Part shown: piece by piece, positions 47,056 to 59,106 of the stretch
Position numbering within the stretch: the stretch's first letter is position 1
Layout of the letters: each line of letters opens with the position of its first letter
NCBI GenBank assembly: GCA_007922225.1
Contig: ML680053.1
Span: 7,920,217-7,984,216, forward strand
Direction: 5' to 3'
Origin: Emydura subglobosa
Lineage: Eukaryota > Chordata > Testudines > Chelidae
Length of the DNA: 64,000 nt
Program-made: the position numbers and the translations under genes
Notes under the pieces: model-generated
Told to the model about the DNA's origin: nothing
Databases searched by the model: none
The model's input: the letters and a program-made list of their open reading frames with translations, nothing else

Positions 47056-47639
47056 TAATTTGAGTGTAAAAAGGGTAGACTATTTAGAACAGGCATTTTG
47101 GTTCTGGTTTTAGCACTATCAACGTGTACAGTCACCTAGTGACCAATGATGTGTCAATGCATGGCCTATAGTTGCTTGAAAAGCATCATTAAATATTACA
47201 GCTGAGGTTTTTTTCAAAGCAACCTATGGGATTCGGATTTCCAGTTTCATTAATTTCAAGGTATTTGGACACCCAGTTCCCATTATATGTACAAAAATCT
47301 CTTCTAGAAACATAAAAGAAGTTAGAAAAGAAAAAGTTAATCTTCTTCTATGGAAAGAGTTGGGTTATGATGGCACTGGGGATTTCCAGATAAAATGGGG
47401 GGAAATTAGAGAGATTTCATGTGATTTAACCATATGGGTATTGTGTAAAAGTCTGAAAAATTCCATTTTTTAATATTCAGATGGAATAAATAATCAATAT
47501 TTACACTGAATGGGTTATGCTTGTGCCCACAGAGATCAGTTTATTTCAGTCAAAATTATGCTTGGTACGCTACCTGGAATGCATGCTAAATTAAAAAAAT
47601 TACATCCCACAAATCCATTTGCAATTCAAATGTGAAACT
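47056..47639. other. Unannotated interval
   Basis: No gene was recognised. The part around 47205-47285 has MITE-like 'TTTCAAAG...GGTATTTGG' words. Confidence 0.35.
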
Positions 47640-47925
47640 TTCAGGAAAACTGCGGTGCATCAATCCAGAACAAACAACTCATCAAACCCAATAAACATGG
47701 CATGATCCCAGTAATGAAAAATGAGCTTTGCAACAGCTTATAATTAGCATGGGAATGACAGGCACATTCTTAACATTTCTGCACGTATGGGTAATTATAG
47801 AAGAACTATGACGGTAATGAATCAGCAAGCATATCCGACTTAAGGCAGTTCTAAGGTTTGGCTTCCTCTTAATGGAGCTTAACATGTCATCTAATAATAT
47901 GATGAAAACTTTATCACCCAAAGGT
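47640..47925. promoter_or_regulatory. Candidate conserved non-coding element
   Basis: Repeat-free sequence with TAAT-type sites (CTTATAATTAGCATGG, GGGTAATTATAGAAG, GGTAATGAATCAGCAAGC) and no plausible coding frame; the minus-strand frame 47682-47942 has no recognised domain. The texture resembles vertebrate enhancers. Confidence 0.3.
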
Positions 47926-48189
47926 GATAGGGGTCTACCCACAGAGAGATATTACTCAGTAAAAAACACCACTCAGTAATTGGGATTCAGGCAGGACCCC
48001 AAAGTTTGGTGGTGTATTGAAATCTCTTGACTCTGCAACACTGGTCTATGCATTTTATTATGTAACAATTTTTTAAAATCATATTTTGGGCTCTTTCGTG
48101 GAAACAGACGAGAGCTGCAGACTGAACTCTACCAGGAACCCGCTATGCTAATATCATTAACCTAGGAGGCACTCAGATATTGAAGTGCC

Positions 48190-48575
48190 ATGATGACTAG
48201 TTCGTATTATGGTAGTGTCTAGCAGTCCAAATTGAGCTTGGAGCCCCATTGGGGCACTGAATGCAAGCAAATTATGAATCCCCACCCTCAAGAGCTTATG
48301 ATTTAAGTAGATCAGACAGATAACAGCTAGGATAAAGTATTATTATCCCCACAGTTTACTGATGGAGAACTGAGGCATAGTTCTCCTGTTACTGTTCTCC
48401 TGCCAGAAAACAGTAACACAAGTAGCCCTACTGACTCCAATGAGATTGTTCTTCTGCTTATAATCTCTCCGTAACTGATTCCCTGTGGTCCCACAGAAAG
48501 TCTGTAGCAAAGCCAGGAACTGAACCCAGATCCCCCCAGTGCCTTAACCACAAAAACCATCCTTCCGACAAACAG
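48190..48575 (-). mobile_element. MIR/CORE-type SINE, interrupted
   Basis: On the plus strand GGTAGTGTCTAGCAGTCC begins the tail, TATTATTATCCCCACAGTTT and GGAGAACTGAGGCATAG follow, then about 100 bp of foreign sequence, then GTGGTCCCACAGAAAGTCTG, AGCCAGGAACTGAACCCAGA and GTGCCTTAACCAC. The foreign block (48380-48485) is unidentified. The minus-strand 130-codon frame across it is incidental. Confidence 0.7.
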
Positions 48576-50135
48576 CCGAGCCCAAAAATGGACAGCTGTG
48601 TGGTTTTGATTTAGAAATAGGTAAAGGGGGGGGTGAAGGAAGGGTTGGGAGGAAAGGTCGTAATGTTCTTCTTTGTACTGAACTGGTTCTCCCAGACCTA
48701 GTAATAGACAGGTAAACACAGGAGTGAGCTGGCATCAATCATCTTTATAGATCTTCACTTTTTATTCATTGTTCTATTGATCTGTTTCAGCATTATTTCG
48801 TAGGAAGATTGCAATAAAAAGTAATTTCTTATTATGTCTCCATTTTAACTCATAAAACATATCACACCATAGTTTTTGAGTGAAGGACAGGTTCCCTAAG
48901 GGAAAGAACACAATCCTGGGTAAAAAATCTATCCAAGCACTAGTGTCTTACTAAATTATTCAGCTCTCTTCTCCCCCCAACTGCTGTCCCCAGTGGATAC
49001 ACACCCAAAACAAAAAAGTTTTTGATGGTAAAATGCTGAAACACTATATTTTTATGCAAGGAGCTGTGGTGATGTCACGCACACTAAACCATACAGACAG
49101 ATGAAAAGAGGAGGGAAACCCACACACAGTAAGTTCTAGGGTGGGAATCATGGAAACTTGCTGAGATTTCCACAAGTCATTCCATTTGTTGAAGAAGATT
49201 GGGGCACTGTTTTCCATCGTTCTGCTGTGGAACAAGCAGAGGGTTCACCATATCTAGAAACTGTAAATCTCAGTAACCCCCATAGACCTATGGGGATTTT
49301 GCTAGAGTCTCATAGCCATCCATCAACTCAAGTGCCTTCAACTCACCACAGCTCCCAGGAAGCATGGTTTCACCACAGTCACATTGCTAAGGCACCTGCA
49401 GGCTGGCAGTTCTTCTTGGCTTTCCTAACCCATGTGGAGATTCTCAGTACGGGCTGTGGGGAGGGATCTGTTGCAAAGATACTGCAGGATTAAGAATATC
49501 AGAACCTGGCACTAGTTTGGAGCATGTGATCATTCTTTTTTCTTTTTTTTTCACCCTCTCTCATTTTATTTTCTAAAACTCTTCATGCAAAGGTTCCTAG
49601 GGAGGATGATATATATATTGTAAGTTTACAGAGACTAGAATTTGTTCTCCAGAGGGTCATCCTTGATACCCAACATACTTATGCATATTACATCTTAGCA
49701 CTATCTATTACCTCCCACTGGCAGTGACAAACTATATCTCATCGGTAACCTTGCCATTACTGTATTTTTATGGCGCCTCTTGTGTTCACGCTGGATGAAA
49801 ACTGGAGATGAATGAACATGGCTATTGGCACAAAAGGTAACATTTGTGCACAAAGACAAGATATATTGTACAGAAACACTGCGCATAACCATTCTCAAAT
49901 TAAGTTCTATATTGCAGCCATATCTACATAATTATATACCTGCATTGTTAGGAACACTTGTTTGTCAAAATGACACTGGCTGGTTTTGAATTAGATGTGT
50001 AAGTCATTTAGAGTTAAATTTATGATTTATACTATTAGGACCTCACCTTAAATTTCCAGCAAGGTCGAAAAGAACCATATCAGCTACTGAAAATGGGTAA
50101 GTCTGATGGCATATATTTTTTTGCAAGCCTCACAA
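48576..50135. other. Unannotated interval
   Basis: No gene or confident repeat was seen. The open frame at 49158-49493 has no recognised domain. Confidence 0.35.
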
Positions 50136-50162
50136 TTTTTTTTTTTTTTTTTTTTTTTTTTT
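50136..50162. repeat. Poly(T) run of 27
   Basis: 27 consecutive T. This could be the poly(A) tail of a minus-strand insertion, but the sequence to its right shows no recognised retrogene or SINE. Confidence 0.8.
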
Positions 50163-53100
50163 GAGTTTGAACATCCAGGTGAAGTTTGCAAACCATTTTT
50201 CCTCCTCTTCCCACTAAATATCTATTTAGTTATTTGTTTTTAATCAAAGGTGGTTTTATGTATACACACCCCCACACACCCACCCTAGAGTGGCATAAAC
50301 TGTTTATTAGTTATATTCTCTGGTGTACTATATTTTTCATAAAATAAATGCCTTATTTTGAGAGAAAATTAGTTGCTATTTTTGACAGGTTCAGGCTAAA
50401 AGAGCCGCACACTAATCAAAGAAAAGAAAATTCGTGCACAAAAGGTGTTTCTCCTCCCACCCCCAGTTTGGTGTCATATTCTTCGTGTGTGTGTGCAGTT
50501 CCACACTTCTTGATCCACAAACACGTGTACAGGATGAATTTAAACTTTTGTTGTTTGTGTTACTCTGAAGTCCTATTTTTTAGGTGCTATCTAAAAAAAT
50601 TCAGCTTCATGCAATAATACATATATCCTGAATGGACCATGCTTAATTTCTCCAAAAGCCATTCACAGACTGTCCACAAACGCTTAATGTAAAATCAGCA
50701 TGTGACACATCAAAGCTTCTGTTTAATAATCACCACCCAAAAATTATAACAGAGTTGAGTTTCTATTGTGATGGATGCTATAGAAATGCAGTAGATTCAG
50801 TTAGGAAGACAGATGTTGTAAATGTGAGGCACCATTTCCAGGTAAATTATCTTAGCTCAGAAATGGAAGCTCTGGAGTTCAGTGCTAATAGAACACTTAA
50901 CTTCCATTTCACATATACAGTACTGCACAATATGAAAATGTTCTCCAAATACACCTTCACTGACCTTTAGGCCTGTCCAGGAATTGATTTCCACTGCCAG
51001 CTCGACACTTCTAAAAGACCACAATCACAACAAAAGATGAGGCTCTCTCTAATTCTAAGCATTTTGCTCCCTTTTAAGTTGGAGATGGATGTAAGTTGTC
51101 CAAACAAATGTCCAACCTGCACAGAATCTATTTGCCCAAACTACACCACCTTTTTTATGAGGCTTGTGCATCATCTAGAAAGCTGCGCCACCTGGGCTGT
51201 TTCTGAATTCTTCAGGCTTTTTCTAACTTGGGAAAAAAGCTGGCTTTCCCCAATATGTCTGTCTTACTCTGCACATCCTGGAAATTCTGGTTGTAGTGGT
51301 TTCCTCAGAGACAGCTTGGGCATGGCATGTCCTTGGAATACTATTATTAGCTACTCTGGAGGTGCTCTTTCAAATTTGGGATAAAAAAGAAAGAAAAATT
51401 CGAATGGTATTTACTTTGTCTGCTAGCTGATTGCCAGACACTGCAGCTCTTAACCAATTAGGGAGCTGGATTTATTATATGCGTATCCTGCACATGATTA
51501 CAAGCAAGATTACTGAGATCCTTGTGACCCATGGGGTAAGCAACAACCACACCATGAGAAAAAAGATAGTTCTTCCCTTGGCTGAACCAATAGCAACTGT
51601 GCTAAACGAATCAACCCTGGAATTTATTCATTGCAGATCATATACTACATTGTGATCAATAGTATCGCTAGTTACAATTCAAAAAATTGTTATTTATTAT
51701 GAGTCATGACAATACACAGGCTTTACAAACCCAGTTTATGATGTTCACTGGGAAGAACAGCTTCATATTCAAGATGTATCATCCTGATTTTTATGTTATA
51801 CATATCCGTCATAAGTAGTTACTCTAATTGGAGCTACAAGCACACATGCATCTTCAAGTAGTCCCTAAATGAAGACTTCCAAGCACGAATGTATTGAGTG
51901 AGAGAGCTCCTCTGAGTATCCAAATAAAAGTAGCAAGGTTACAGAGCTGGCTGCTACAACAACACCTCTTTTTATGTCTGCTACTCAATATTATTTCATC
52001 GTTTAAGATGTGCTTTCAAAGCCAGCTCTAAAATGCATAAAACTGCAACTCAGATATTCTGAACACCAAACAAAAAATACAAGAGAAGAGAAATGTCATC
52101 TGGGGAAATTCCTACGGGAGCACATGTAATTATCCAGAGTAAGAAGTAGGAGAGGAAGATATTGACAAAGCAGGACTTATTGAATTTAGGAGTAACAGGG
52201 CAAGCAATGCTATTGACTCTCAATACAGTTTTCACTCACGACAAGATTTAATCTGTGAGAAAACCAATCTTAATGTAGAGGCATATTGTTTAATTCCTTG
52301 CCCAACAGAAAACCTTGAGGAAGAAGAAATGAAGTGAACATCTCAAGTCTGACGCACTGAATGTAGGCTTGAGATGGTCTCATACAGCTGCAAATGGGCA
52401 CAAAATATCATGCTGGTCTCGTATATTAGTAATTGGACTGGGACCAAGGAATCTCATCTTCCACTGTTGACACTTGTTATTGAATAAGTAGTTTGTACCA
52501 TATTTTTCCAACTTAGGTACCCGACTTTAGCACACAAAGCCATATTTGAGTGCCTAATAAAAGATCTGGATCTCATAAATTGCCTTTACCTGCAGCTCCT
52601 CAAAGCATTCAATTGTCATTCATTTTCCTCCAAATGAAAGCAGTGTTTTCATTCCCAGTTTTACCAGCTATGAACTGCTTAGGGACTTAAAGAAAATGTA
52701 TGGAGATCAAGATGATTTTATAATTTACCGTTTTTGGAATTTGAATAAAATAATTACACAGACGAGAAGAAGCTGACAAAACACAAACAGATCTTTGAAA
52801 AGATAAATACCAGATAAGAATAAGATTTGTTAATACTTGTAAGGAGAGTTCATATATGTTAATGCTGATAAAATACAAATTAAAAGATAGGTATTTGCCC
52901 ACATTATATAGATAGGGTGAAGCTTAAATAAAGTTTACTAAATTGTCTCAGATTTTAGGCACTAGATGAGGGCATATTATTGTTAGTAAGGAAAATCCTG
53001 GAGTTTTTACTTAGTTCTTACTCAGGAAAATATCTTATTGACTTTCATGAGAGTTTATATAGGGACTGGATAGAAACTGAATAAGGACTTCAGGATTTTG

Positions 53101-53395
53101 CCCCTTATTTCTTATTCTTGCCTCTACTTGTTGTGTATTAGATTAGACACAAAGAAAAGTGAAGGCTTTTTGAATTAGAACAGTCAGTGCCAAAAGATTA
53201 TTTCAGACTATTTCAGACTCCATTTTCTCCCAGGATGGTAAAAATTATCCAGGATATTATCCTCAAAAAGTAAGAAAAGTTGTAAATGTGGTGTGGTTCT
53301 CCATATGAATAAGATCTTTAAATACTCTATCTCACTGATGATCAAAGATAAAAATTAATGTAAGCAATAATCAAGTCAAATAATTTCCATTATAG
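50163..53395. other. Unannotated AT-rich interval
   Basis: About 3.2 kb without recognised genes or confident repeats, except a short 'ACTTAGGTACCCGACTTTAG' MITE trace at about 52513. Open frames (50348-50617, 51037-51384) have no known domains. Confidence 0.35.
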
Positions 53396-53905
53396 ATGTC
53401 AGTGGTTGGGCTTGTTGAAAATTTTCCATTAAAACAGTTTTTAATGGAAAACTGGGTTTTTGACACAATGAATTTTTGTGAGAAGTGTCTGCTTTGCATA
53501 GAATAGTTTGATTTTTCATTGAAAAATTAAATGCCCCAAAACCAAAATATTGCAATTTGAATATGCAGCTTCCATGCCTCATGAGAGCTGTAGTCCAGTT
53601 CCTAATGTCCCCATTTTCCCCTATGGGTCAGGATCCCTGGCAGACTACGACTCTCATGAGGTACCACCTCCCCTCCGCAAGAGGGGAGACTGTGGTGCAT
53701 CATGGAAAACGTAGTCTGACCAGGGAGCCTGGCCTATTCCTTGAAATGAGAGCATGAGGCAGTTAAACTACAATTCTCCTGAAATACCCCAGTAGCATTT
53801 CCAAATCAAAATATTTTAGGTTTGGTCTGATGATTTTTGTTTTTCAAGTTTTCACAGAAAAATCTAAATTTTTCACAGCACATTTTTTTTCCCCCCAGAC
53901 ACCTC
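53396..53905. mobile_element. Palindromic MITE-like element with CATGAG/CTCATG core repeats
   Basis: A/T-rich arms (53400-53560 and 53800-53905) enclose a core in which GCCTCATGAGAGCTGTAGTC (from 53576) is inverted as GACTACGACTCTCATGAGG (53643-53661). Two weaker relatives, GCATCATGGAAAACGTAGTC and AACTACAATTCTCCTGAA, follow. The layout matches 28290-29290. It is probably a non-autonomous DNA transposon; no target duplication was resolved. Confidence 0.5.
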
Positions 53906-54380
53906 TGGTTGATGGTCTTACAAAATGACAATGCTTGTTGTAAGTAATGGAAAGAAAGAAAAATCTTTCTTCTCAGCCAAGCCACAGCAACTGGTTTATT
54001 AAATAATAGTTGAATATGAAATCTATTTTATCTAGAAGGTGAGAAAATGGCTTTTGAGTTCCAAGTAGAAAACAGCTGGACAATGTTAAGTTGTTTGTGA
54101 TCAACTGTCCCTTTGAACTATATTTTTGAAAAACAAATGTTACATGACAGCAACTGCACATCTTTTATCAAAACCCCGATAAATGATTCGATGCTATAAC
54201 TCTTCCATAATTACTCTCCTACACTGTTAATTTTACCATAAAATGTGTTTATGGATTAGATTGATGTGAAATTTTAATATTTGCAAGATAAAAAAAAACC
54301 ATGGAAAAAATCACAATTTGGGTTTCACCCCAAATTCACCCCCAACTTGTCTGAGTTTCAGGAAAAGCTCAGGAAAGGAA
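53906..54380. other. Unannotated interval
   Basis: Nothing recognised. Confidence 0.35.
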
Positions 54381-54575
54381 AGTTGGTCATGTTGTTAAGG
54401 CATTAGACTGGAATGTGGGAGATTAAGTTCAATTCTCTACTCTACCCCATAATCTCTATGTGACATTGGGTAAATTACGTAATCTCTCTCTGCCTCTCCT
54501 CCCCTCTGTAAAAAGAGGCTAATAATGCATTCATTTTATTTTGTCTGTCTTGCTGGCTGAGCAATACAAGATCTA
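54381..54575 (+). mobile_element. MIR-type SINE
   Basis: GTTGTTAAGGCATTAGACTG (A-box side), TTAAGTTCAATTCTCTACTC (B-box side), TGTGACATTGGGTAAATTAC and CCTCTGTAAAAAGAGGCTAA appear in the MIR order. Confidence 0.75.
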
Positions 54576-54879
54576 ACACACAATTCAATGGCATTTATCT
54601 TTCATGAAATACATTTGGAAGGCTGCACCAATCCATTCCAGAATTTAAGGAAATTCCCTAGCCATCAGTGGGTACAAACCCATTGATTTTGGTGCAAATT
54701 AGAATGCCAGAAAAGCTTCATTCACAGGAAAATCAGGGGCCTCAGGCTGCCTGATGTTGCAGGTGGAAGAATCTCTCGGCTGCACCCTACTGCTGCTGAC
54801 ATAGATCAGCATCTTAACTTGGTGCATGGGAACATTCTCTATGGGCTGGAGTAATGGAAATAAGAATTACAGAGAGGGC

Positions 54880-55150
54880 ATGTGGGGGAGCGGGCAAGAG
54901 TGGGGGAGAAATAACAGAGACATCAATGCGGGGGAGAGGAGATAGGAATAGATGGGGCAAAGCAGGAAACAGCAGGGAAATGGGGGTTGGGAGTGTTGGT
55001 GCAGGGACCTGTGGGGATGGGGGAGGGAGTGGGTGCGTGGTATGGAAAAGGGAATGTGGAATGAGGTGAGCGTGGAGGGAGAAGAAACCTGGGAGCAGGG
55101 CAGGGGTGAATGGGGATGGGGAGGGGAATATGAGGGAACAGAGACCTGTC
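54880..55150. repeat. G-rich, purine-biased tract
   Basis: Many GGGG and GGGGG runs on the plus strand (for example GTGGGGATGGGGGAGGGAG near 55010) could form G-quadruplexes. Open frames on both strands across it (54814-55227) reflect composition, not coding. Confidence 0.55.
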
Positions 55151-55229
55151 ATGTGGTGGCAGAAAATGGAGGACTATGCGCTCAGCCAACAGCAGCTATG
55201 AAATGTGCAAAACTCTGGTCTGTTTAGAT

Positions 55230-55679
55230 TAGGGATGTAAAAGCCCAACCGTTTAAATGATAATCAGCTGTTGAAATGTTTTAAACAGCTGGTTACATTT
55301 AAACTGGGGAAGGAGCCACTGGGCTCCCCCCAAGCCAGAGCAGCTAGGCAGCTCTGGCTCAAGGGAGGTGCGGAGCCCAGCCGGGAGAAGGGTAGCCGCA
55401 GCTGGGCTCAACTCCCCATGAAGCCCAGTGCAGATCCTCCCGTAAGTGCAGAGCACCGGGAGGGGGAGGAGGGGAACCGCAGCTGGGCTCAGCTCAGCTT
55501 CCCCCCCAGCGAGAGCTCCCCAGCTACGGCTCTGCGACGGAAGAGCTGCAGCTGGGCAGCTCTGACTTGGCAGCGAGAAGCAGAGCCCAGCACAGCTTCC
55601 ACCCCACATTTACCCGTTTAAACGTTCTGTTTTTAGAACGTTTAAACGGATTTCTTTTAAATGAGTTTTTACATCCCTA
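55230..55679. mobile_element. Non-autonomous hAT element, 8-bp target duplication GTTTAGAT
   Basis: The ends are TAGGGATGTAAAA and TTTTACATCCCTA, perfect 13-bp inverted repeats. GTTTAGAT flanks the element at 55222-55229 and 55680-55687 without mismatch. Inside the right end, CGTTTAAACGTTCT (55615-55628) and AGAACGTTTAAACG (55635-55648) form a perfect 14-bp hairpin with a 6-base loop. A GC-rich centre repeats CCGCAGCTGGGCTCA twice. The frames on both strands (55253-55621) lack transposase features. The 8-bp duplication marks it as hAT. Confidence 0.92.
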
Positions 55680-55687
55680 GTTTAGAT

Positions 55688-55800
55688 TTTAAGTTCTTCA
55701 GGGCAAGGAGGTTCTCTCTCTTACTCTGTCTTTGTACAGTGCCTGCTGCAATGAGGTTCCCATCGAGATGCTATAATAATATAAACAGTAGTAATAAGAA
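55688..55800 (+). mobile_element. CORE/L2-tailed SINE fragment
   Basis: TTTAAGTTCTTCAGGGCAAG, then GTCTTTGTACAGTGCCTGCT, GCAATGAGGTTCCC and an ATAATAATATAAACAGTAG tail. It directly adjoins the right target duplication of the hAT element, so the hAT element landed at or near its edge. Confidence 0.65.
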
Positions 55801-56199
55801 CACCAGTCTCTCTACCTCTGGTTTCACGTCAAACAGTGTAAAGGTGGCAGGTTTGCATGGTTTCAACCAAAACCAGACAAAACAAAAAACTTAGTGTTGA
55901 TTGGAATTTTTGGGCTCATTTGAACATTAAACTCCAAATAAACACAGGAACCTTCAGGAAATGACCCTTTAACACCCAATGTGCCTACACATATCTCAGA
56001 GAAAGCCGGCAAATTCTATCGTGATTCATCACCATGGAAGTAACTGTGACATCCTAATCTCTGGACCGTGGCCATGAGGGACAGGCTGCTTAGAATGGTG
56101 GTTTTTTGTAACTTGAAGTCTTTAAAAATCAAGATTTGAGGACTTCAGTAACTCAGCCAGAGATTATGGACTTACTGCAGCTGTGGAGAAGTGAAGTTT
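55801..56199. other. Unannotated interval
   Basis: Nothing recognised. Confidence 0.35.
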
Positions 56200-56271
56200 T
56201 GTGATCTGCAATGTGCAGGAGGTTAGAACAGATGATCATGATAGACCTTTCTGACCCTAAAGTCCATGAAA
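56200..56271 (+). mobile_element. CR1-type LINE 3' end fragment
   Basis: GTGATCTGCAATGTGCAGGA, GGTTAGAACAGATGATCATG and CTGACCCTAAAGTCCATGAA form a diverged CR1 tail like those at 6325 and 35707. Confidence 0.7.
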
Positions 56272-56439
56272 ACTCCCCCCTGTGGTAATATTGCATTTTA
56301 AAATGCAGTGATAAATAAAAGAAGTCTATCAACATGGCCAACCATCAACAGGGGTTCTGATTAATCATACATGACTTGAACTGGTAAGCAATTAGCAGAC
56401 AGTTCCCCGTGATGTCAGATTGGGTCAGCATGCCAAGCA

Positions 56440-56545
56440 CATGTAGGGTCAAATACTGAGGCCCTCATTCAGGAAATCACTTCAACACATGCTTAAGAAC
56501 AGTCCTGAACAAGGATGATTTCCTGATCTGGGCCTAATTTTGGAA
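56440..56545. mobile_element. Small palindromic MITE
   Basis: GGCCCTCATTCAGGAAATC on the left pairs with GATTTCCTGATCTGGGCC on the right around a CATGCTTAAG centre. Confidence 0.5.
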
Positions 56546-56829
56546 GCTTGCTACTGTGTGGAAATGCTGTATTTCTCTATTCCTTTTCACCCTTATCCAG
56601 ATTCGTAGGTAACAGAGATTGCTTAATCACTTGCTTCCTGTTTTAATTTACATCCTGGAATTCACAACATCCTCTAGCCCTCTCTCCATTTAAAAGGCCT
56701 TTCTCAAAGTTTACAGGAAGGAAAGTCGCTAAAAGATCAACAGGAATCTCAGGGTCACATTTACATCCACTCATATCATTGTGAAATCAATGTGAATTGT
56801 ATCTATCAATGCATTTCTAATGCACCCAT

Positions 56830-57085
56830 CACTATCTGGCTCCCACTATCCACAGAATCAAAGCACCTTACAATCTTCAGTGTGTTTATACTCACAACAC
56901 CTCTACGAGGTTGTGGGGGTACGGTATACCAATCTTACAGATATGAAATACCCGAGGCACAGAGAGATTAAGTGACTTACCTGAAATCACACAGGAAGTT
57001 TGAAGCAGCATAGGTATATGAATCAAGGTATCCAACATCTCAGGCCAGTAACTCCCTATGCACTAGACTATCCTTCCCTCACCAG
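56830..57085 (-). mobile_element. MIR-type SINE
   Basis: AATCAAAGCACCTTACAATC, TCTTACAGATATGAAATACC, GAGGCACAGAGAGATTAAGT, GAAATCACACAGGAAG and TATGCACTAGACTATCC mark a near-complete reverse-strand MIR. Confidence 0.8.
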
Positions 57086-57739
57086 CGCAATGGGTTTATA
57101 TCTGAGGGTAGAATTTGGTTCTCACCTCTTCATTATTCTTTTTGGATTATGGCCAACGAGGCTTTATCTATGGCACTTTCTCAGGTTATATCTGCGCCAG
57201 AAGATCATTGGGCATTTATGCAGCTAGAGTTTCCTAAAGCTATTACTCAACCCTTAGGATATGAAGAACCAATCAAAATCTGAATGGTTGACACTGCAAT
57301 TAAAATGTTAGATGAATTCTTCATTATGCTTTTAAGGCTAGATGCTATAATTCTTACTTAGGGTCCAGTTCAACTCCCTGTGAATGGGACTCTTTTCATC
57401 GACTTGAAGACATCCCATCGATGTCAATGAAAGCTGTGCCTGAAATTTTGAACTTTTGTTCTATTGTGAGTTCAAAATCCTGTATTAGGGGAGACATATT
57501 ATACATCCATGAATTATTAGTAGAGTAAAAGCATATTCCATGAAGGGAGAAAAACAGCTCTATAGGAATAAAAAGCACATATTTCAAAACCCTCAAAAAA
57601 GCATTATCTTACTTGGACTAAATTTAGTGTGTTTCCATGACAGCAGCATATTTAGCATTTTATTTTTAAGTGAAGTAGCAATTTAAAAAAAGCAAAAAAA
57701 CTCTGAGGAATTACAAAATAATACATACAATATAATATG
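57086..57739. other. Unannotated interval
   Basis: No gene or confident repeat was seen. Confidence 0.35.
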
Positions 57740-58150
57740 TCATCATTTTGTGTACTGTCCACTCCTGGTCACCTCATTTTAAGAAAGATCTATCTGAGAT
57801 TAAAAAAAAACCAGAGAAGGCCAGTGAAGATAACTCAAGCTTTACTAAGATTGTCAAACATGAAAGAAAGAAGAGCGAAAGAGGACTTCTACAAGATATT
57901 TAGAAATCACAAAGAGTAGAGTGAAAACTGATCATCCCTTCCATTTTACGTTGTCCCATAGATTGAGAACAAAGATGTAGGTCAATTAAACGCTTAGGAA
58001 AATTAAAACTAAAAAATAGGAAATATTTCTTGTCGTAGCATGTGTTCAGTCAACCTATGAAATCCACCACTGAGGCAGTTCAAAGAATCAAATATTGGAC
58101 GAGGATTTAAAATGGACTAAATAATCGTACGGCCATTAATAAAATGTTCA
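57740..58150 (+). mobile_element. CR1-L3-like LINE fragment
   Basis: TGTCCACTCCTGGTCACCTC, AGAGAAGGCCAGTGAAGATA, GGAAATATTTCTTGTCG and the relic of GAGGATTTAAAATGG follow the C-terminal ORF2 order of old CR1/L3 elements. The open frame 57737-57919 (60 codons) is the decayed ORF2 segment and is not functional. Confidence 0.6.
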
Positions 58151-58685
58151 GATACTGTATACTAGAGAAGATAAGGGAATTGACTACTTCAGGGTGCAGG
58201 CCTCTTCCCATAGAGATCAGGAAGAAACGTATCCCCTCAAGTGCAGTGTGGAATTAGTGGAGGGGTTGGTCTCTATGTACTCCTAGCCCCTCCCTTCTCC
58301 TGCTCCATGGATTACTGATGGACCACAGCAGATAAAGGGGTAGGGGAAGAGGCTGGAATGCAACTGGCAAAGAAAGAAATCTTAATCCCAATCAACTGCA
58401 ACATGAAGCATTGCTAGGAGTTTATGTCATTGCAGTGAGAAAGACCAAGAAATCTTCTTTCTGTGCAACAGCCTTGGATAAAAAAAATCATTTGCCAGAG
58501 GGAGTACTAGAAGGCAACTGCCACAACAAAGGCTGCAAAATTGCTGCTGTATCCTTTTCCAGGGGGCAGTGCAGCTTGCAGACTTGCCCAGAGCTGGCGG
58601 TCGGGACGGGAGACAGAGAAACGGCCTTGCTTCACCCATTCTGCGCCTTTTGGGGACAAATATCAAAGGAGAACAAATCTCATTT
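58151..58685. other. Unannotated interval
   Basis: Overlapping open frames at 58411-58757 have no recognised domain. No confident repeat. Confidence 0.35.
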
Positions 58686-59098
58686 CCTGGAAGATTTCAA
58701 ATTTTGTTTTTATTCCAGTTTGGAGCAAAACCTAGATGTTTAAAAGTTCTCCGTTAAAGAAAATTCTGAAAGAATTTTGTTTTGGCTCAACTGACAAATT
58801 TATTTTTGATTTCTTCTTTTTAAATTTCGTATTGTAAAATATATAACACAAAACTGAATTTATTTAAAACATTTTTAAAACCAAAACCTTTTGTTCCAAA
58901 AATGTGAACATGGATGTTTTGACATTGTCCAGACGTTACTCCACCCCACCCCTTTTTCTCTCCTAAACAAAATGTCAGTGGAATCGACATAATTTTGTGA
59001 AGCATTTCCATTTTGATGTAACTGTATTCTCCAAAAGAAAACTGCTTTGCTGAACTTTTTCTAACCAACCCTAATGCTAAATAAAAAAAAAAAAAAAA
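58686..59098. repeat. A/T-homopolymer-rich MITE-like sequence
   Basis: Dense A and T runs with inverted words such as CAAATTTTG and AAAATTCTG; it ends in a run of 16 A (59083-59098). Similar to 6061, 28290 and 53396. Confidence 0.35.
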
Positions 59099-59106
59099 GC
59101 ACAAAT

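Noticed and set aside
48327..48719. 130-codon minus-strand frame
   Set aside because: Most of it is a reverse-strand MIR-type SINE and its interruption.
50136..50162. Poly(T) as the tail of a processed pseudogene
   Set aside because: No retrogene-like coding sequence was recognised on the adjoining side.
54814..55227. Several overlapping proline- or glycine-rich frames
   Set aside because: Low-complexity, strand-biased composition opens frames on both strands.
55253..55621. 118- and 116-codon frames on opposite strands
   Set aside because: They overlap each other inside a non-autonomous hAT element and reflect its GC-rich centre.
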